Part shown: in pieces, positions 34,527 through 45,959 of the stretch
Numbering within the stretch: the first letter of the stretch is position 1
How the letters are laid out: each line of letters starts with the position of its first letter
NCBI GenBank assembly: GCA_015143295.1
Contig: CM026559.1
Span: 19,978,826-20,042,825 of the forward strand
Source: Tetracentron sinense
Taxonomy: Eukaryota; Streptophyta; Magnoliopsida; Trochodendrales; Trochodendraceae
Reading direction: 5' to 3'
Length of the DNA stretch: 64,000 nucleotides
The notes under the pieces: model-generated
What the model was told of the DNA's origin: nothing
The model's database searches: none
The model's input: the letters and a program-made list of their open reading frames with translations, nothing else
Position numbers and translations under genes: made by a program

Positions 34527-37500
34527 AGTACTAAGGCTTATACAAATTTTGTAAAGCCTAGAAATACAGCTCCTAGAGTGAATGCTATGAGGAATCAAAT
34601 TCCTTTTAGAAGAAATCCTCATCTCCAAAGATTCATACCCACATGTCACTTTTGTGGTGTAAGAGGTCACATTCGACCAAATTGTAATGCTTTTAGGAGA
34701 GCTCCTCAAAATGGTTCATGGAACCAATATCAAAGTCAAGGAATTCTTCAAAGGCAGATTCAGGTTCTGGCTGAAAAGTCTAGAATATTGAGCGAAGATG
34801 TTAATAGAATTGCTCAAATCTCTATGACAAGAACTGGTCAATTTATTCCAAATGATTATTCAAGAGGAAAGAATTTGACTAATCAAAAAGCTAGAACTGA
34901 ACAAAATAGGAAAAGGTCAAGGAGGACAAAAAGGAAAAAGGTTTCTAATACACAGTTTAATGATCAAAGATCTAAACAAGGTTTAAAGACTGTGTATGTA
35001 AGAAAGGATGACCTTAAGTGCTTCGTCATTCACACTGCCTTGAAAGCCCAAAACATAGAAATGTGGTACTTCGATAGTGGGTGTTCTCGGAATATGACAG
35101 GTAACAAGTCCTTATTTACTCAATTTGAGGACTGTCCAGATGGGACTGTTACTTTTGGTGATGGAAGCAAGTCTTTAGTAAAGGGGAAGGGTATCATCGA
35201 TTCACCAGGCATACCAAAATTGAAAGATGCCTTGTTTGTTGAAGGACTGAAAGCTAATTTAATTAGCATAAGTCAACTATGTGATGATAACCATGCTGTG
35301 CACTTTACCCAAAATAAATGCTTAGTCATTAATGGTAAAGGTAAGTATGTTCTAGAAGGGTTGAGAACCACTGACAATTGCTACGGCTTAATTCCCAGTC
35401 CTAATCCCTCAAATGTCTGTTATAAGACTAAAATTGAGGAGGTTGATTTGTGGCACCGAAGACTAGGTCACATGAACTTCAAAGACCTATCTAAAATCTC
35501 TAAGCAAGAGCTTGTAAGAGGTGTTCCCAAACTAGGAAAGCCTTCTACTGCTGTGTGTGGGCCATGCCAAATTGGTAAACAAATTAGAACCCCACATAAG
35601 AAGACTTCAAGTATTGCTACTTCATATCCACTGAAATTAATTCATATGGATCTAATGGGTCCTACAAGAACTGAAAGTCTAGGTGGAAAGCGATACATCC
35701 TAGTCATGGTTGATGATTTCTCAAGAATGTCATGGGTGACATTTATAAGAGAGAAATCCGATGCTTTTGACAATTTCAAAAGTATTTGCTTGAAAAATCA
35801 AAATGAGAAAAGATGCCCAATCACTCGAATTCGAAGTGATCATGGAAAGGAGTTTGAAAACTCTAAGTACAACGACTTTTGTGATGAGTCGGGTATCAAA
35901 CATGAATTTTCTGCACCTATTACACCTCAGCAGAATGGTGTAGTAGAGAGGAAGAACAGGGTTCTCCAAGAGATGGCTAGAGTTATGCTTCATAGCAATA
36001 ATCTAGCTTCTCATTTCTGGGCTGAGGCAGTTAACACTGTTTGCTATATAGTTAATAGAGTTTTTATAAGACCTGGAACAAGGAAAACCCCATATGAGTT
36101 GTGGAATAACAAGAAAGCCAGTGTCAAATACTTTCGAGAATTCGGAAGTAAATGCTATATCCTTAAGGATAGAGAGCAACTGGGCAAATTTGAATCCCGG
36201 AGTGATGAAGGGATATTTCTTGGATATTCCACCAACAGTAGAGCTTATCGAGTGTATAACTTGAGAACCTCTACGATTATGGAGTCCATAAATGTAGTTG
36301 TGGATGACTCCGGTGTTGAAAATGTGCAACTTGAGGATGATGAAAGTGCTGAAAATGAAAATGTTGAAACTGTTTCAACTACACCTATAAATAAGCAATC
36401 ATCTCCATCAAAACCTACACATTCTAGGGTCATGAGTCCTCACACCCCCACTGACATAATTGGTGATCTTGAAAGTGGAGTGAGAATGAGGAAACAAATT
36501 AAAAATGAAGTTAGCTACATTTGCTATACTTCATCTTTTGAACCCAAGAATGTAGCTGAAGCTCTTGCAGATGATAATTGGATAAATGCAATGCAAGAAG
36601 AGTTACTTCAGTTTACTAGGAATGATGTTTGGTATTTAGTACCTAGGCCTAACAATACAAATGTGATAGGTACCAAATGGATTTTCAAGAACAAATCTGA
36701 TGAAAAAGGTACTATCATAAGAAATAAGGCTAGGTTAGTTGCACAAGGATACACCCAAATTGAAGGTATTGACTTCGATGAAACCTTTGCTCCTGTAGCC
36801 AGGCTAGAATCAATAAGAATTCTTCTAGCTGTGGCTTGCCATATGAAATTCAAACTTTTTCAAATGGATGTTAAGAGTGCCTTTCTGAATGGCATTCTAC
36901 AGGAGGAAGTCTATGTGGAACAACCAAAAGGGTTTGAAGATCCACATCACCTTGATCAAGTCTATCGGCTAAAAAGGGCCCTCTATGGTTTAAAGCAAGC
37001 TCCAAAAGCTTGGTATGAGAGGCTGACTACTTATCTCTTGGAAAACGGATTTTTGAGAGGGGGAGTAGACAGAACCCTTTTCATAAAGAATGTGAAAGGT
37101 GATATTGTTATCGCCCAGATATATGTTGATGACATAGTGTTTGGTTCTACATTAGACTTACATGCTCTTTCATTTGCTGAACAAATGAAAAATGAATTTG
37201 AAATGAGCATGGTTGGTGAGCTAAGTTTCTTCCTTGGTCTTCAAATCAAGCAATTGGATTCTGGGATCTCAGTATCTCAAATCAAATATGCTAAAAATCT
37301 AGTGAAGAAATTTGGGATGAGCTCTGCTAAGCATGTAAGGACTCCTATGAGTTCTACTACAAAACTTAATAAAGATGCTACAGGCAAAGATGTTGATCAA
37401 ACTTCTTATAGAAGCATGATTGGTAGTTTACTCTACCTAACTGCTACTAGACCTGACATAGCCTTTAGTGTTGGAGCATGTGCCCGCTATCAAGCAAGCC

Positions 37501-38066
37501 CAAAAGAGTCTCACTTGCTTGCAGTTAAGCGTATCATTCGATATGTGAGTGGAACTCTATCATTTGGCCCCTTGTATTTTTTTGATACAAATGCCACGAT
37601 AGTTGGATATTCCGATGCCGATTGGGCCGGAAATGCTGATGATAGGAAGAGCACCTCTGGAGGATGTTTCTATATTGAAAACTGCTTAGTTGCTTGGCTT
37701 AGCAAAAAGAAGAATTCAATTTCATTGTCCACTGCAGAAGCTGAGTACATAGCAGCTGGCAGTTGTTCCACTCAACTTCTGTGGATGAAGTAGATGTTGA
37801 ATGATTACGGGATTGAACAAAGCACTATGACTGTGTATTGTGATAATTCAAGTGCTATCAATATTTCCAAAAATCTCATTCAACATTCTCGCACAAAACA
37901 CATAGACATTAGACATCACTTCATCCGTGATCTTGTTGAGCAAAAGATTGTGTCTATAGAGTATGTCCAAACAGAGAATCAATTTGCGGACATTCTTACA
38001 AAACCCTTAGATTCCCTTAGGTTTGAACTCCTTAGGAAATCCATAGGTTTGTGCGGAGTTGAGTAA
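34527..38066 (+). pseudogene. pol: Copia D pol (PR-IN-RT-RH), one nonsense codon
   Basis: Same frame as gag. Numbered from ATG 34578: second zinc knuckle [14 protein letters not shown] (from residue 23), protease [10 protein letters not shown] (D166), integrase zinc-binding H293 and CGPCQIGK, catalytic D358, D421 and E457 (D,D35E), RT with [19 protein letters not shown] and YVDD near 850, and RNase H YSDADWAG near 1011. A TAG at 37791-37793 in LLWMK(Q)ML interrupts RNase H; the frame resumes to TAA 38064-38066. Integrase before RT is diagnostic of Ty1/copia. Catalytic residues are present, but the stop removes part of RNase H. Confidence 0.93.
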
Positions 38067-39238
38067 AGATGTACTTGTTTCATAGCCTATGTGTTCTTCA
38101 TGTTCTATTTGTGTCATAGAGCTATTTTTTTTTCTTTAATTAATAGAAATCCAAAAACATTCAAAAAATAGAAAAATATTGCAAAAAATAATGTGTTTGT
38201 ATGACCTTCTTTCCAATCATTTTGCTTAAAGTTATTTCCTTGAAATCATATTTGAACATATAATGCAAGGATAAATATTTCATAGGATTGAATAAATTAG
38301 GATAGGTCAACTGTTGGTTTGATCTTGTGATTGAATTTGGTCATGGTAACTAATCTCAGTTAGAGTTTAGTAAACAAAGATGTTATATGTTGCACATGCA
38401 CTCTGACTGATTCTTTAGATGGTATTAGTTCCTATTTAAAGGTTCTGATATTATACCATATGGTTCCCTAGATTAATCAAATCTAGTATAACCAATGTAA
38501 TAAAAAATTCCATAAGGTGAGCCCCCTTGTTATAAAAATTATTGACCTGGAGAGGACTACCTGTGAGTTTTTGTGATAGCTACTAGTGAATGCAAACAGT
38601 GAGTAATGGCTACCTAGACAAACAGTAGGTATCTATATGGATTGCTAGTGTGAAAGCCCCCACTATCATTAGAAAGAGCTACCTTCTCACTTGTGTGAAA
38701 GTCACCAATGTGCTAAAAACTATATATGTGTACTCCAAAAAGAATTTTCACAATGAGTACAATTTGACTGAAAAAGAAATGAAATAAATTTGTTAGTCAA
38801 ATTTGGGGTAAAAATTGCTCATCATATAAGTATGGATGTTTATTGGTTTTAAAACTAGTTTTTGAAAATTTTAGAGTCTCATTTGAGCAATAATGTCAAA
38901 ATCTAGCTTAAGGAAGGAAACCAATTCAAAGAGTCAGGTAATGAATTTTGATTTCACACTAACATTACTTCTAATTGTTTCTTGACTCTGATTGTGAATT
39001 TGATGCAAATACCAAAATTAATCACCTTTGAAAATCAATTATTGTTTACATAATCCTTATTTATGACTATACTTGATATATAAATTCTTGGGTGATTATT
39101 CTTTATGATTTTAATGAAATCAATTATTGCAAATTTTTTGGTGAATTGGTTATTTTGAGGTGAAAATGAGTTTTTATTGTACCATTGGTTGAGGGGGAGA
39201 AATGGTTGAAATGTAAAATTTTTGAAAATTTTTCAGAC
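38067..39238 (+). other. Copia D non-coding gap between pol and extra ORF
   Basis: AT-rich with no open frame of note and no repeats that I could see. Such a spacer separates pol from the 3' ORF in SIRE-type elements. Confidence 0.6.
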
Positions 39239-39297
39239 CACCGATCGCTCGGTGTTAAAGACCGATCGATCGGTCTTTCGTGAACAGAGTTATAAAA
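39239..39297 (+). promoter_or_regulatory. Candidate internal promoter upstream of the extra ORF
   Basis: ACCGATCGCTCGGTGTT and GACCGATCGATCGGTC, nearly the first two palindromes of the D LTR array, are followed 15 bases later by TATAAAA (39291-39297). Downstream come a pyrimidine-rich leader, a possible intron and the ORF. This looks like a copy of LTR promoter elements placed before the third gene. Confidence 0.45.
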
Positions 39298-39423
39298 CCC
39301 TCATTTCTATTTTTTTTGTTCACTTCTTCTCCGAACTCCAGAGCGATCTCTCGGTTACCTCTCCTCCAAATCCTTCCTACAGTCATTCCATTCAACTCTA
39401 AGGGTTTCCCAAGCATCAAAAAG

Positions 39424-39518
39424 GTAAGCCTTGTACGTTTTCTTGCGTATAGGTTGAATTTTTCATCTAGGGCATCGTTGTTCATCCATGGCTTTCATTT
39501 TGTCCTTAATCCTTCTAG
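39424..39518 (+). other. Predicted 5' leader intron of the extra ORF
   Basis: AAAAAG|GTAAGC at the left and TAATCCTTCTAG|CC at the right bound 95 U-rich bases. Removing them places ATG 39527 nine bases after the junction. The upstream in-frame ATG (39488) lies inside the intron and would add a hydrophobic 13-residue N-terminus. Confidence 0.4.
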
Positions 39519-39526
39519 CCTATCTC

Positions 39527-40777
39527 ATGTCTGGCGTTCCCAAACGCCGAAAGTTGGTCCTCAACAACCAAGAGGACCCTCCTGAAGATGAGCAAATCCA
39601 AGAGCCCTTTTCCTTCACTCCTATAGGTCATGGGATTTCAATAGGGGATCGACCAATTCGTAGAATGGTGGATTCTACTACTGAAAATCGCCAAAAGGCT
39701 TTGGCAGATAAAACCCGGAAACAAAAGGGAAAAGCCAGTTCATCTTCCACTGTTCTATTGGGTCCTTTCATTAGCCCTAATGCTGCTCAACTTTATAATG
39801 AGTATTTTAGTAAAAAGGGTATAATGGTTGAAAGGAGCATTAGAATTTCAGATTTTGGTGATTACTACCTTTCTAAAATCATTACTGATCGTCACTGGGA
39901 AGGTCTTCTCAATTTATCCGGTCCTGCTCCTATTCAGTTAGTCCAGGAATTTTACTCAAATTTTTTTGAAATAAATTTCAAAACCTGGTCTTTTAAATCT
40001 CGATCTTTAGAACAATCAGTTTTGATAAATCCAAATGTCATTGCAAAATTTCTTGGTTGTCCTCGAGTTTCAGATGCCTATTATCCTTATAAATACAAGA
40101 AAGATGAGGATAAAGAATCTATGAACAATGTAGTCACATTTCTTTGTGGTGCTTCTACATTTTGGGTTGGTTCCTTAATCGAAGTCACAAAACTCACTAG
40201 GGATGCCAGACTTGTAAACCTAGTAATGAGTGCAAATATCCACCCAAAGGTTCATACTACAGACCTTAGGGAAGATAGAGCTCGATTTTTATTCAGTCTC
40301 GTTCGTGGACATGATATTGACCTTGCAGCCCACATAATTGATTTGATGATTCAAGCCCATCAAACTCAAACTATGGTTGGAGCTCTTCCCTTTGGATCCC
40401 TGATTACTAAACTCCTTGGTTCTCAAGGAATTATTGCTCCTCCTGGAGTTCCTACCCGTACTCCGAAAGGTCCAATCAACAAAAAGACCATCGCTCAGAG
40501 TTTCTCTCATGCTTCAGTTCGAGATATTGAGGAAGAAGCTGATTTTGGTACGAGATCCTCTCATGCACCTCTGGCCACGATTGATGATCTAGCCAGAATG
40601 ATGAGAGAGATGCAGATGGATCTCTCAACGCATATTTCATCTCACCAGGAGTTCACCACAGAGATCCGTGGCAGACTTGGATCACTGGATGCAGCAGTGC
40701 TGAGCGTACAGAGAGATGTTCGTGACTTTCGAACTTATTATGAGTCCCAGCTCACTTCTGATGATGAGCAGGAGTGA
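39527..40777 (+). CDS. Copia D extra ORF in env position (Transposase_32-like)
   Basis: An intact frame of 416 codons (429 if started at 39488). The basic N-terminus (PKRRK) is followed by a central region from about residue 75 to 270 with RHWEGLLNLS, LVQEFYSNFF, INPNVIAKFLGCPRV and a late block RARFLFSLVRGHDIDLAAHI. This layout resembles the 'putative plant transposon protein' family (Pfam Transposase_32), which I recall from memory. The C-terminus is acidic and probably helical. There is no classical signal peptide or transmembrane anchor from 39527, so an envelope role is unlikely. It stays open while the gag-pol upstream has three stops. Activity is unknown. Confidence 0.72.
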   Translation: MSGVPKRRKLVLNNQEDPPEDEQIQEPFSFTPIGHGISIGDRPIRRMVDSTTENRQKALADKTRKQKGKASSSSTVLLGPFISPNAAQLYNEYFSKKGIMVERSIRISDFGDYYLSKIITDRHWEGLLNLSGPAPIQLVQEFYSNFFEINFKTWSFKSRSLEQSVLINPNVIAKFLGCPRVSDAYYPYKYKKDEDKESMNNVVTFLCGASTFWVGSLIEVTKLTRDARLVNLVMSANIHPKVHTTDLREDRARFLFSLVRGHDIDLAAHIIDLMIQAHQTQTMVGALPFGSLITKLLGSQGIIAPPGVPTRTPKGPINKKTIAQSFSHASVRDIEEEADFGTRSSHAPLATIDDLARMMREMQMDLSTHISSHQEFTTEIRGRLGSLDAAVLSVQRDVRDFRTYYESQLTSDDEQE

Positions 40778-41406
40778 TAGTTAGATTGATGTACTAGGAT
40801 AGAAACTCCTTCTGGTTCATGTGTATATTTTGGAGTTTATCTTAGTACTAGTATTAGTTTAACATTTAGATGAATTTTTTCTTGGTTGTACTTAGTACAA
40901 ACCTTTTGGATGTTATTGACTTGGTCATAGATGTATGCTTTTGGATGGTTTATACTCATTCTCTTATATCTCATCTCATTTGTGTTTATGCGTTAATTTT
41001 ATTGTTAATAGTCCGCCTTTGGCATTTCGATCCAAAAAGGAGGAGAGTGCATGATAACACATGGATATGATTTTGTGGATGATGTTATGGAAACATGATT
41101 AACCTGTTATGGTTTGTGGATGATGTTATGGAAACATGATTAACCTGTTATGGATATAGTATTGTGGAATTGTGGATGTTATACATGTTTTATTTCTTCC
41201 CATATTTTATTTCTCATGCTTCACAGGTTTTTGATTTAGCATGTGCAGGCAAACAAGTTCTAAGTTTGGTGAATCATGACAAGTTAAAATGTCAAATGTC
41301 ATGTAATTATTTTTGAGTCATGTAAAGGTCAATTTTCCATTTTTGAATCATTTGGGAAAATTTGAACCTAGTATATGAGTTAGTCTTGTTTTGTCCCGGA
41401 ATTGCC
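40778..41406 (+). other. Copia D 3' untranslated stretch
   Basis: Non-coding apart from short chance frames. It includes a perfect direct duplication (see 41073-41152). Confidence 0.6.
41073..41152 (+). repeat. Two-copy 40-bp direct repeat
   Basis: TTGTGGATGATGTTATGG plus AAACATGATTAACCTG occur twice back to back without differences, a recent tandem duplication. Confidence 0.85.
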
Positions 41407-41418
41407 AAAGGGGGAGAT
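41407..41418 (+). promoter_or_regulatory. Copia D polypurine tract
   Basis: AAAGGGGGAGAT immediately before TGTAAATCCC of the 3' LTR. Confidence 0.9.
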
Positions 41419-42648
41419 TGTAAATCCCTAAGTAGGTGTTGGCAAATTCCGTGATCATTAGATAGGTCATGTGAGTCGAGTCGTGTTCAACTTGTCAGAA
41501 GAGAAGAGCTAAAGCATCAAGAAGATTGAAGAAAGTGAAGAAAAAGCTCCTACTCTGGATCTAGAAAGGTAATGGACTTAGAGACCCCTACCTAGGTTGG
41601 ATTTGACTTAGATAACTCTAAACATACCTAGGAGGATAGTTTTAAACCTAATAAAGTTGTTTGATCTTAGTTGAATCAAGTAAACTTAAAATGAAGTATG
41701 GTTTGAAACAAATTCTGTCTCAACCGATCGCTCGGTGTTGAGACCGATCGATCGGTGGCCTACCGAGCGATCGGTGGCTATCGACTGGACAAAAAATTTG
41801 TATGGGGTATTTTTCCAGAGAGATGATTTTCAACCGCTCGATCGGTTATGAGCACCGATCGATCCGTTTTGGACCGAGCGATCGGTAATGTGCACCGATC
41901 GATCGGTCCCCGTAAAAAGAATTTTTATTTTTCTGGATTCTTTTTTTAAACCCTATATAAACAACTTTTTGGAGACCTAATTCTTATCTTTGTTTATTTT
42001 TGAAAGAGTAGAGGTCTGAGAAACTCATCTAGGGTTTTTCCTATTGTTCTTATTAGATATTTGTTGATCCCTCCTCTTTCTTTGATCCTAGAGAATGCAA
42101 GTATAGATCTAAACCTTTGATCTTGCATTGTGTGATCTCAGATCTATATGAGATCCCTCTAGGGTTTGAAACTTCCAAATTGATTCACAACCCTACACCT
42201 TGTGTGTGTGTCCGGTGTTTGATCCGGAGCCTTCGTGGAAGGAGATCGATCGTGTGTGATCATGGTTTTGAAGTAGCTTGAGAAGATTTGGTCGGTGTGG
42301 AATCGAAGCTGCTACGGCGGAGATCGAACCTGCTAGTTCGTGGAAATCAAGAGTAAGAGTCTATACCTAGGAACGTCGTTTCTGTTTTGGTAAGTTCTTA
42401 TCTTGTACTTAAAATCTTTTCATAGTGAAGTTTATTGCTGGACGAGGTCCCGTGGTTTTTTCCCGTTAGGGTTTTCCACGTAAAAATCTTCTGTGTTTGA
42501 TTTGTGTGGATTGTCTGAGTGAATTGTTCATTGATTTCTAAACATATTAATTGAAAAATTAAAATTGGTTAGAAATTATTAGATAACCCTTTTCCCCCCC
42601 CCCCCCCCCCCTCTAGGTCTTAGAGATCATTGATCTGGATAAATTTCA
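41419..42648 (+). repeat. Copia D 3' LTR
   Basis: 1230 bp, nearly identical to the 5' LTR. The palindrome array is at 41723-41907. Differences include loss of one CTCCTA unit and a C-tract expanded from 7 to about 20 residues near 42594-42611. Confidence 0.95.
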
Positions 42649-42653
42649 AATGT

Positions 42654-43575
42654 CGCCAGCAGCTACAACATCTAAGATAGTTTGAAGTCTGAACACTCTG
42701 TTTGGTGAGATTTCGAGCTATGAATACGATCAACAACACATGTAAGATTTGGGTGGATAATGGCTGACTAATTTGCTTACTAAATGGTATAATTTTTCTC
42801 TGCTATTCATCCCAAATAAAGGTTTTAATAAAGATGTAGTAGACAACTTGTCTGCAAATTTTTTGAGTCTGTTCTGGTATGTGGTTGTTTGCAAAATTTT
42901 CCTTTATCTATTCAATTAATGTTTTGTATGAAATCCATTATTTCTTTTTGGAATTTGGAACTAATAAGATACTAAAAGTCTAAAACTTCTACGAGCACAT
43001 TTCTGAGAGTATAGTGGCTTCCTTACAAAAAGTGATGAAGTTTAGAATGGATAAAGTTTCTTATTTACACTTCCCTCACTTACTTTGATAAAGATTAGTA
43101 TAATGGAAAGTGTTAAGAGAAGAGAGGAATAGTGTTATTACTCCCTCTTTGGGTTTTTCATTTCGTAATGTTTTTATGCTGATGAATTAAAGGATGAAAT
43201 ATAAGTAATAAAGTTAAATTTCAAAACCCCGTTATAGAGTTCTTCTGGTAGAACTAGAAGATGACAATAAATTGGAAAATAAAGATGTCTCACTTCCCCT
43301 TGTTCTGTGAACATGGGCTAAGATGTTATTGTGACCTTAAGATTCTACATCTAGAATTTTGCTGTAATTATGTTGTAAATACTTATATTATTGTAATTTA
43401 CTCTCATCAACTCCAAAGAATATTGTTCCTCAATTTGCCATGCTAGTAGTTTCTCAAGTGTCTGAAATCCTCCATCTGCAAGTTTTATAGTTCTTTCATT
43501 GTGACATCCTTGTGCCATTGTTGAGTAAATGCCTTATCCAACGAGCACTGCGTGGCTCATAAAGAAAAACCTTTG
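42654..43575. other. Unassigned AT-rich segment between copia D and LTR H
   Basis: Continues the sequence that copia D interrupted at 31454. No LTR, TIR or conserved protein motif was recognised. One short coherent open stretch lies on the minus strand at about 43402-43523 (see findings). It could be CACTA interior or host DNA. Confidence 0.4.
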
Positions 43576-45405
43576 AATGGAACCCCCGATCGATCGGTGA
43601 GCACGATTTTGGTTTTAAAAACCCTAAAATTATGGATTTTAAGGTTTTTAACCCATGAGACTATAAATAGGGATCCTATTTCGAGGTTTTAGAGTATCCT
43701 AACCATTTCTAACCTAATTTGGCAAAGAAGAGAAAAAAATCTATGGTTTTAAGGAAGAAATTGCTTAGAGATGAAGGGGATTGCTTGGAGATTTCAAGAA
43801 AAGTTTGGAGATTTTCCTTAAATCTTCTTGGGAGCGATTTGGATCTAAGGAAAGGATCCCTAAGGTCGATAAACTCTTCAACTCTACTCTATTATGATAT
43901 CTTGTATGTTATAGAATGATAGAAATGTATAGTTAAATATGTTTTAAGGTTATTGCTAGGAAATAAGAAATGGTGGATTATATGGATAGAAAATGTTATG
44001 AATGGAATGAATGGAGGATGAGAAATACTATGGAGGATAGGATGAATGTATAGATGTTGATTGTGTTGGGTCGTATGGATGGAGTATGATGTGGTGAAAT
44101 GTTGAAAATGGAAAAAAGGCAAAGTATCCATAATTAACGCACTCAAGGTGTTTGTTGAAATGCTTAAGAATGATGAATGTTAGTACGATGCTATTGATTT
44201 TTAGGAAACTAAGTCAAATGGATATTTTTGCTGTCATGATAAATTATGTCCTATTTACTTTGGATGGTGATTGATATTCGGGTAGGTCGAATCTTAGAGG
44301 AAAATCTTCCACGTTGGGAATTCTCTAACTAAGGAGATGTAATCTAGCGGAGTTTCCTAACGGAAGATTAAAATCTAAGAGATGACTCATTTGAATTCCA
44401 ATCACAACACTCAAGCACATGTGCTCTTGCTTGATAAGTATTCAAGTCTCATGAGTTCACTTGTCCCACAAGCATGAATGCATTGGACACGAACATGTTA
44501 CGAAACATTGGACACAAACAGGTTATGAATCATGCTATGAAAGAATGATCCCCCATTACGAACATCCACTCTACGTGTTGTCGCACTTATGCTATGCTAT
44601 AAAAGAATGATCCCCTAGTTACGAACATACCACTCTATGCGTTGCCGCGACTATGTTATAAAGCTATTATATATGTATTGACGGGACAAAACACTATGAA
44701 ATATGCATTGATGGGACAAACACACTATGAATCATGCATGTATGAGATATGTTAACTATCTTGAGCATGTATGAGTCTATGCATACGTTAAGTTCAAGTT
44801 CATGAGTAAGAGTCACATAGGTACACGAGTCAAGATGATGTTATGACATGTCATATGATCTGTACTCTGATTGTGTTAATGTTAAGTGAGTTTATTACGG
44901 CTAAGCATAAATAAACTAAGCTATGATATTGATATTACTCATGCTACTTTATGTTGTTGGTTTGTTTATCCACTGAGTATTCCATACTCAATCGACCTGT
45001 CATTGTCTTCAGGTCAGGAGAGGAGCCGTGGACTAAGAGGTTTACACCGAAGAGGGAGAAGGAGGTGAGCTCCCTGAGGAGGAGACCAGGGATGTTGATA
45101 GTTATCCCTATTGATTAGTTTTAGTTGTTTCCTTTTTAAAGAGATGTTTGTATCAGACTTTATGACTTTTAGTTGATGTTGCTTAGTTGTTTTACCATGT
45201 TGATGGTCTTAGACTACTCAATTTATGGTGGGTTATGGTATGTGGATTATCATTGTACAGGATGGTTTGGTTTTATAAAAATTTTGTTATTCTCAGTTTT
45301 GGAGATGCTTTAATATGTCTTGTATGCATGGATTTAAACAAGTTTAAGAAATGTAGTAAGCTCAAAGTCCCATTATGATCAAGGTAGGGTTTTAGGGTCG
45401 CTACA
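43576..45405 (+). mobile_element. LTR H, 5'-truncated gypsy-type LTR
   Basis: Recognised from a CCGATCGATCGG motif (43586), TATAAATA (43662-43669), a repetitive leader, a hairpin region (CTGAGTATTCCATACTCA) near 44974, a GGATGGTTTGG block and an end GGGTTTTAGGGTCGCTACA. The start lacks the usual TGTAG and several hundred bases, so the left boundary is approximate. Only a scrambled trace of the micro-ORF remains (EEPW, then ETRDVDSYPY). It abuts a partial I-type LTR without a visible TSD. Confidence 0.6.
44543..44650 (+). repeat. Two-unit ~60-bp repeat in LTR H
   Basis: Two units of AAAGAATGATCCCC, TTACGAACAT and CCACTCTACG with small differences, at the usual array position. Confidence 0.6.
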
Positions 45406-45943
45406 TGATTTGGTTTTACAAAAGTTCAAAAGATAACGATTTTGAAAAGATGTGCATGGTCATGTTAAGTTTTGAAGTGTGATTTCTATGTTTGGTTTAA
45501 GCATGTATTATGAACTGTCCATGCTCAGCCGTACATTTTATGTCGACAGGTCTATTTGACATTTGTGCTCCCGAAACATTGTGTCAAGGAAGATTACGGG
45601 GAGGAGGAGCCAACAGATGCTCAGCCAGAGGAGGATAGGAACCTAGATAGGTGGTCTTATCCTAAGTATTATTGAGAGAGGGTGAGTGAGAGATTATATT
45701 TTGTATTTTGATGAGTGTGCATGTCCACTTGATTTTTTTGTAATGTAATCTTTTGTACAAACTTGGAATACACCTTGGAATACGGTGTATAAATAAAAGA
45801 AATTTTCAGTTTACGCTTCCTCTATGTTTATCACTTCTACTATATTATTGACTTGTATGTTTTATATAGAATGGTTTTTCATGAAAGATTAGTCACGCAC
45901 AAAGTCACACCTAACTCTTAGGTGGGATTTTGGGGGCACGACA
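45406..45943 (+). repeat. Gypsy I 5' LTR, 3' fragment
   Basis: Matches 62955-63544 of the 3' LTR (starting TTTGGTTTTAC) with a deletion of about 75 bases that removes the hairpin arm. Ends GGGGGCACGACA before the PBS. Confidence 0.8.
45540..45675 (+). pseudogene. LTR micro-ORF in gypsy I 5' LTR (frameshifted)
   Basis: ATG-TCG-ACA-GGT opens MSTGLFDICAPE, then a one-base change of frame leads into KEDYGEEEP, QPEEDRNLDRW and YY-stop. The total of 136 bases against 135 in the 3' LTR shows a single-base insertion. Confidence 0.5.
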
Positions 45944-45947
45944 GAGT

Positions 45948-45959
45948 TGGTATCAAAGC
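45948..45959 (+). promoter_or_regulatory. Gypsy I primer-binding site (mutated)
   Basis: TGGTATCAAAGC, one change from the initiator Met-tRNA match seen in F, G, C and D. Confidence 0.8.

Larger units (their letters stand above)
31460..42648 (+). mobile_element. Copia D: SIRE/Maximus-like element with extra ORF
   Basis: Complete plus-strand Ty1/copia element: 5' LTR 31460-32686, gag-pol, 1.4-kb gap, extra ORF in the env position, 3' LTR 41419-42648. A perfect AATGT duplication (31455-31459, 42649-42653) fixes the ends. LTRs are 1227 and 1230 bp and nearly identical apart from a 6-bp indel and a C-tract expansion, so insertion is fairly recent, yet gag-pol has three nonsense codons. The two gag-type zinc knuckles, the coiled-coil between them and the large 3' ORF fit the SIRE/Maximus lineage. 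Confidence 0.94.

Noticed and set aside
39488..39526. Hydrophobic N-terminus (MAFILSLILLAYL) as a signal peptide for an envelope-like protein in copia D
   Set aside because: These codons lie in the predicted leader intron. The second ATG at 39527 gives a protein without a signal or anchor, and the rest resembles a transposon-associated plant family.
43493..43510. TGTGACATCCTTGTGCC as the start of LTR H
   Set aside because: It resembles some gypsy LTR starts, but the TATA box would then be only about 165 bases in, against 600-750 in related LTRs. The flanking TTCAT does not match the right flank TGATT.
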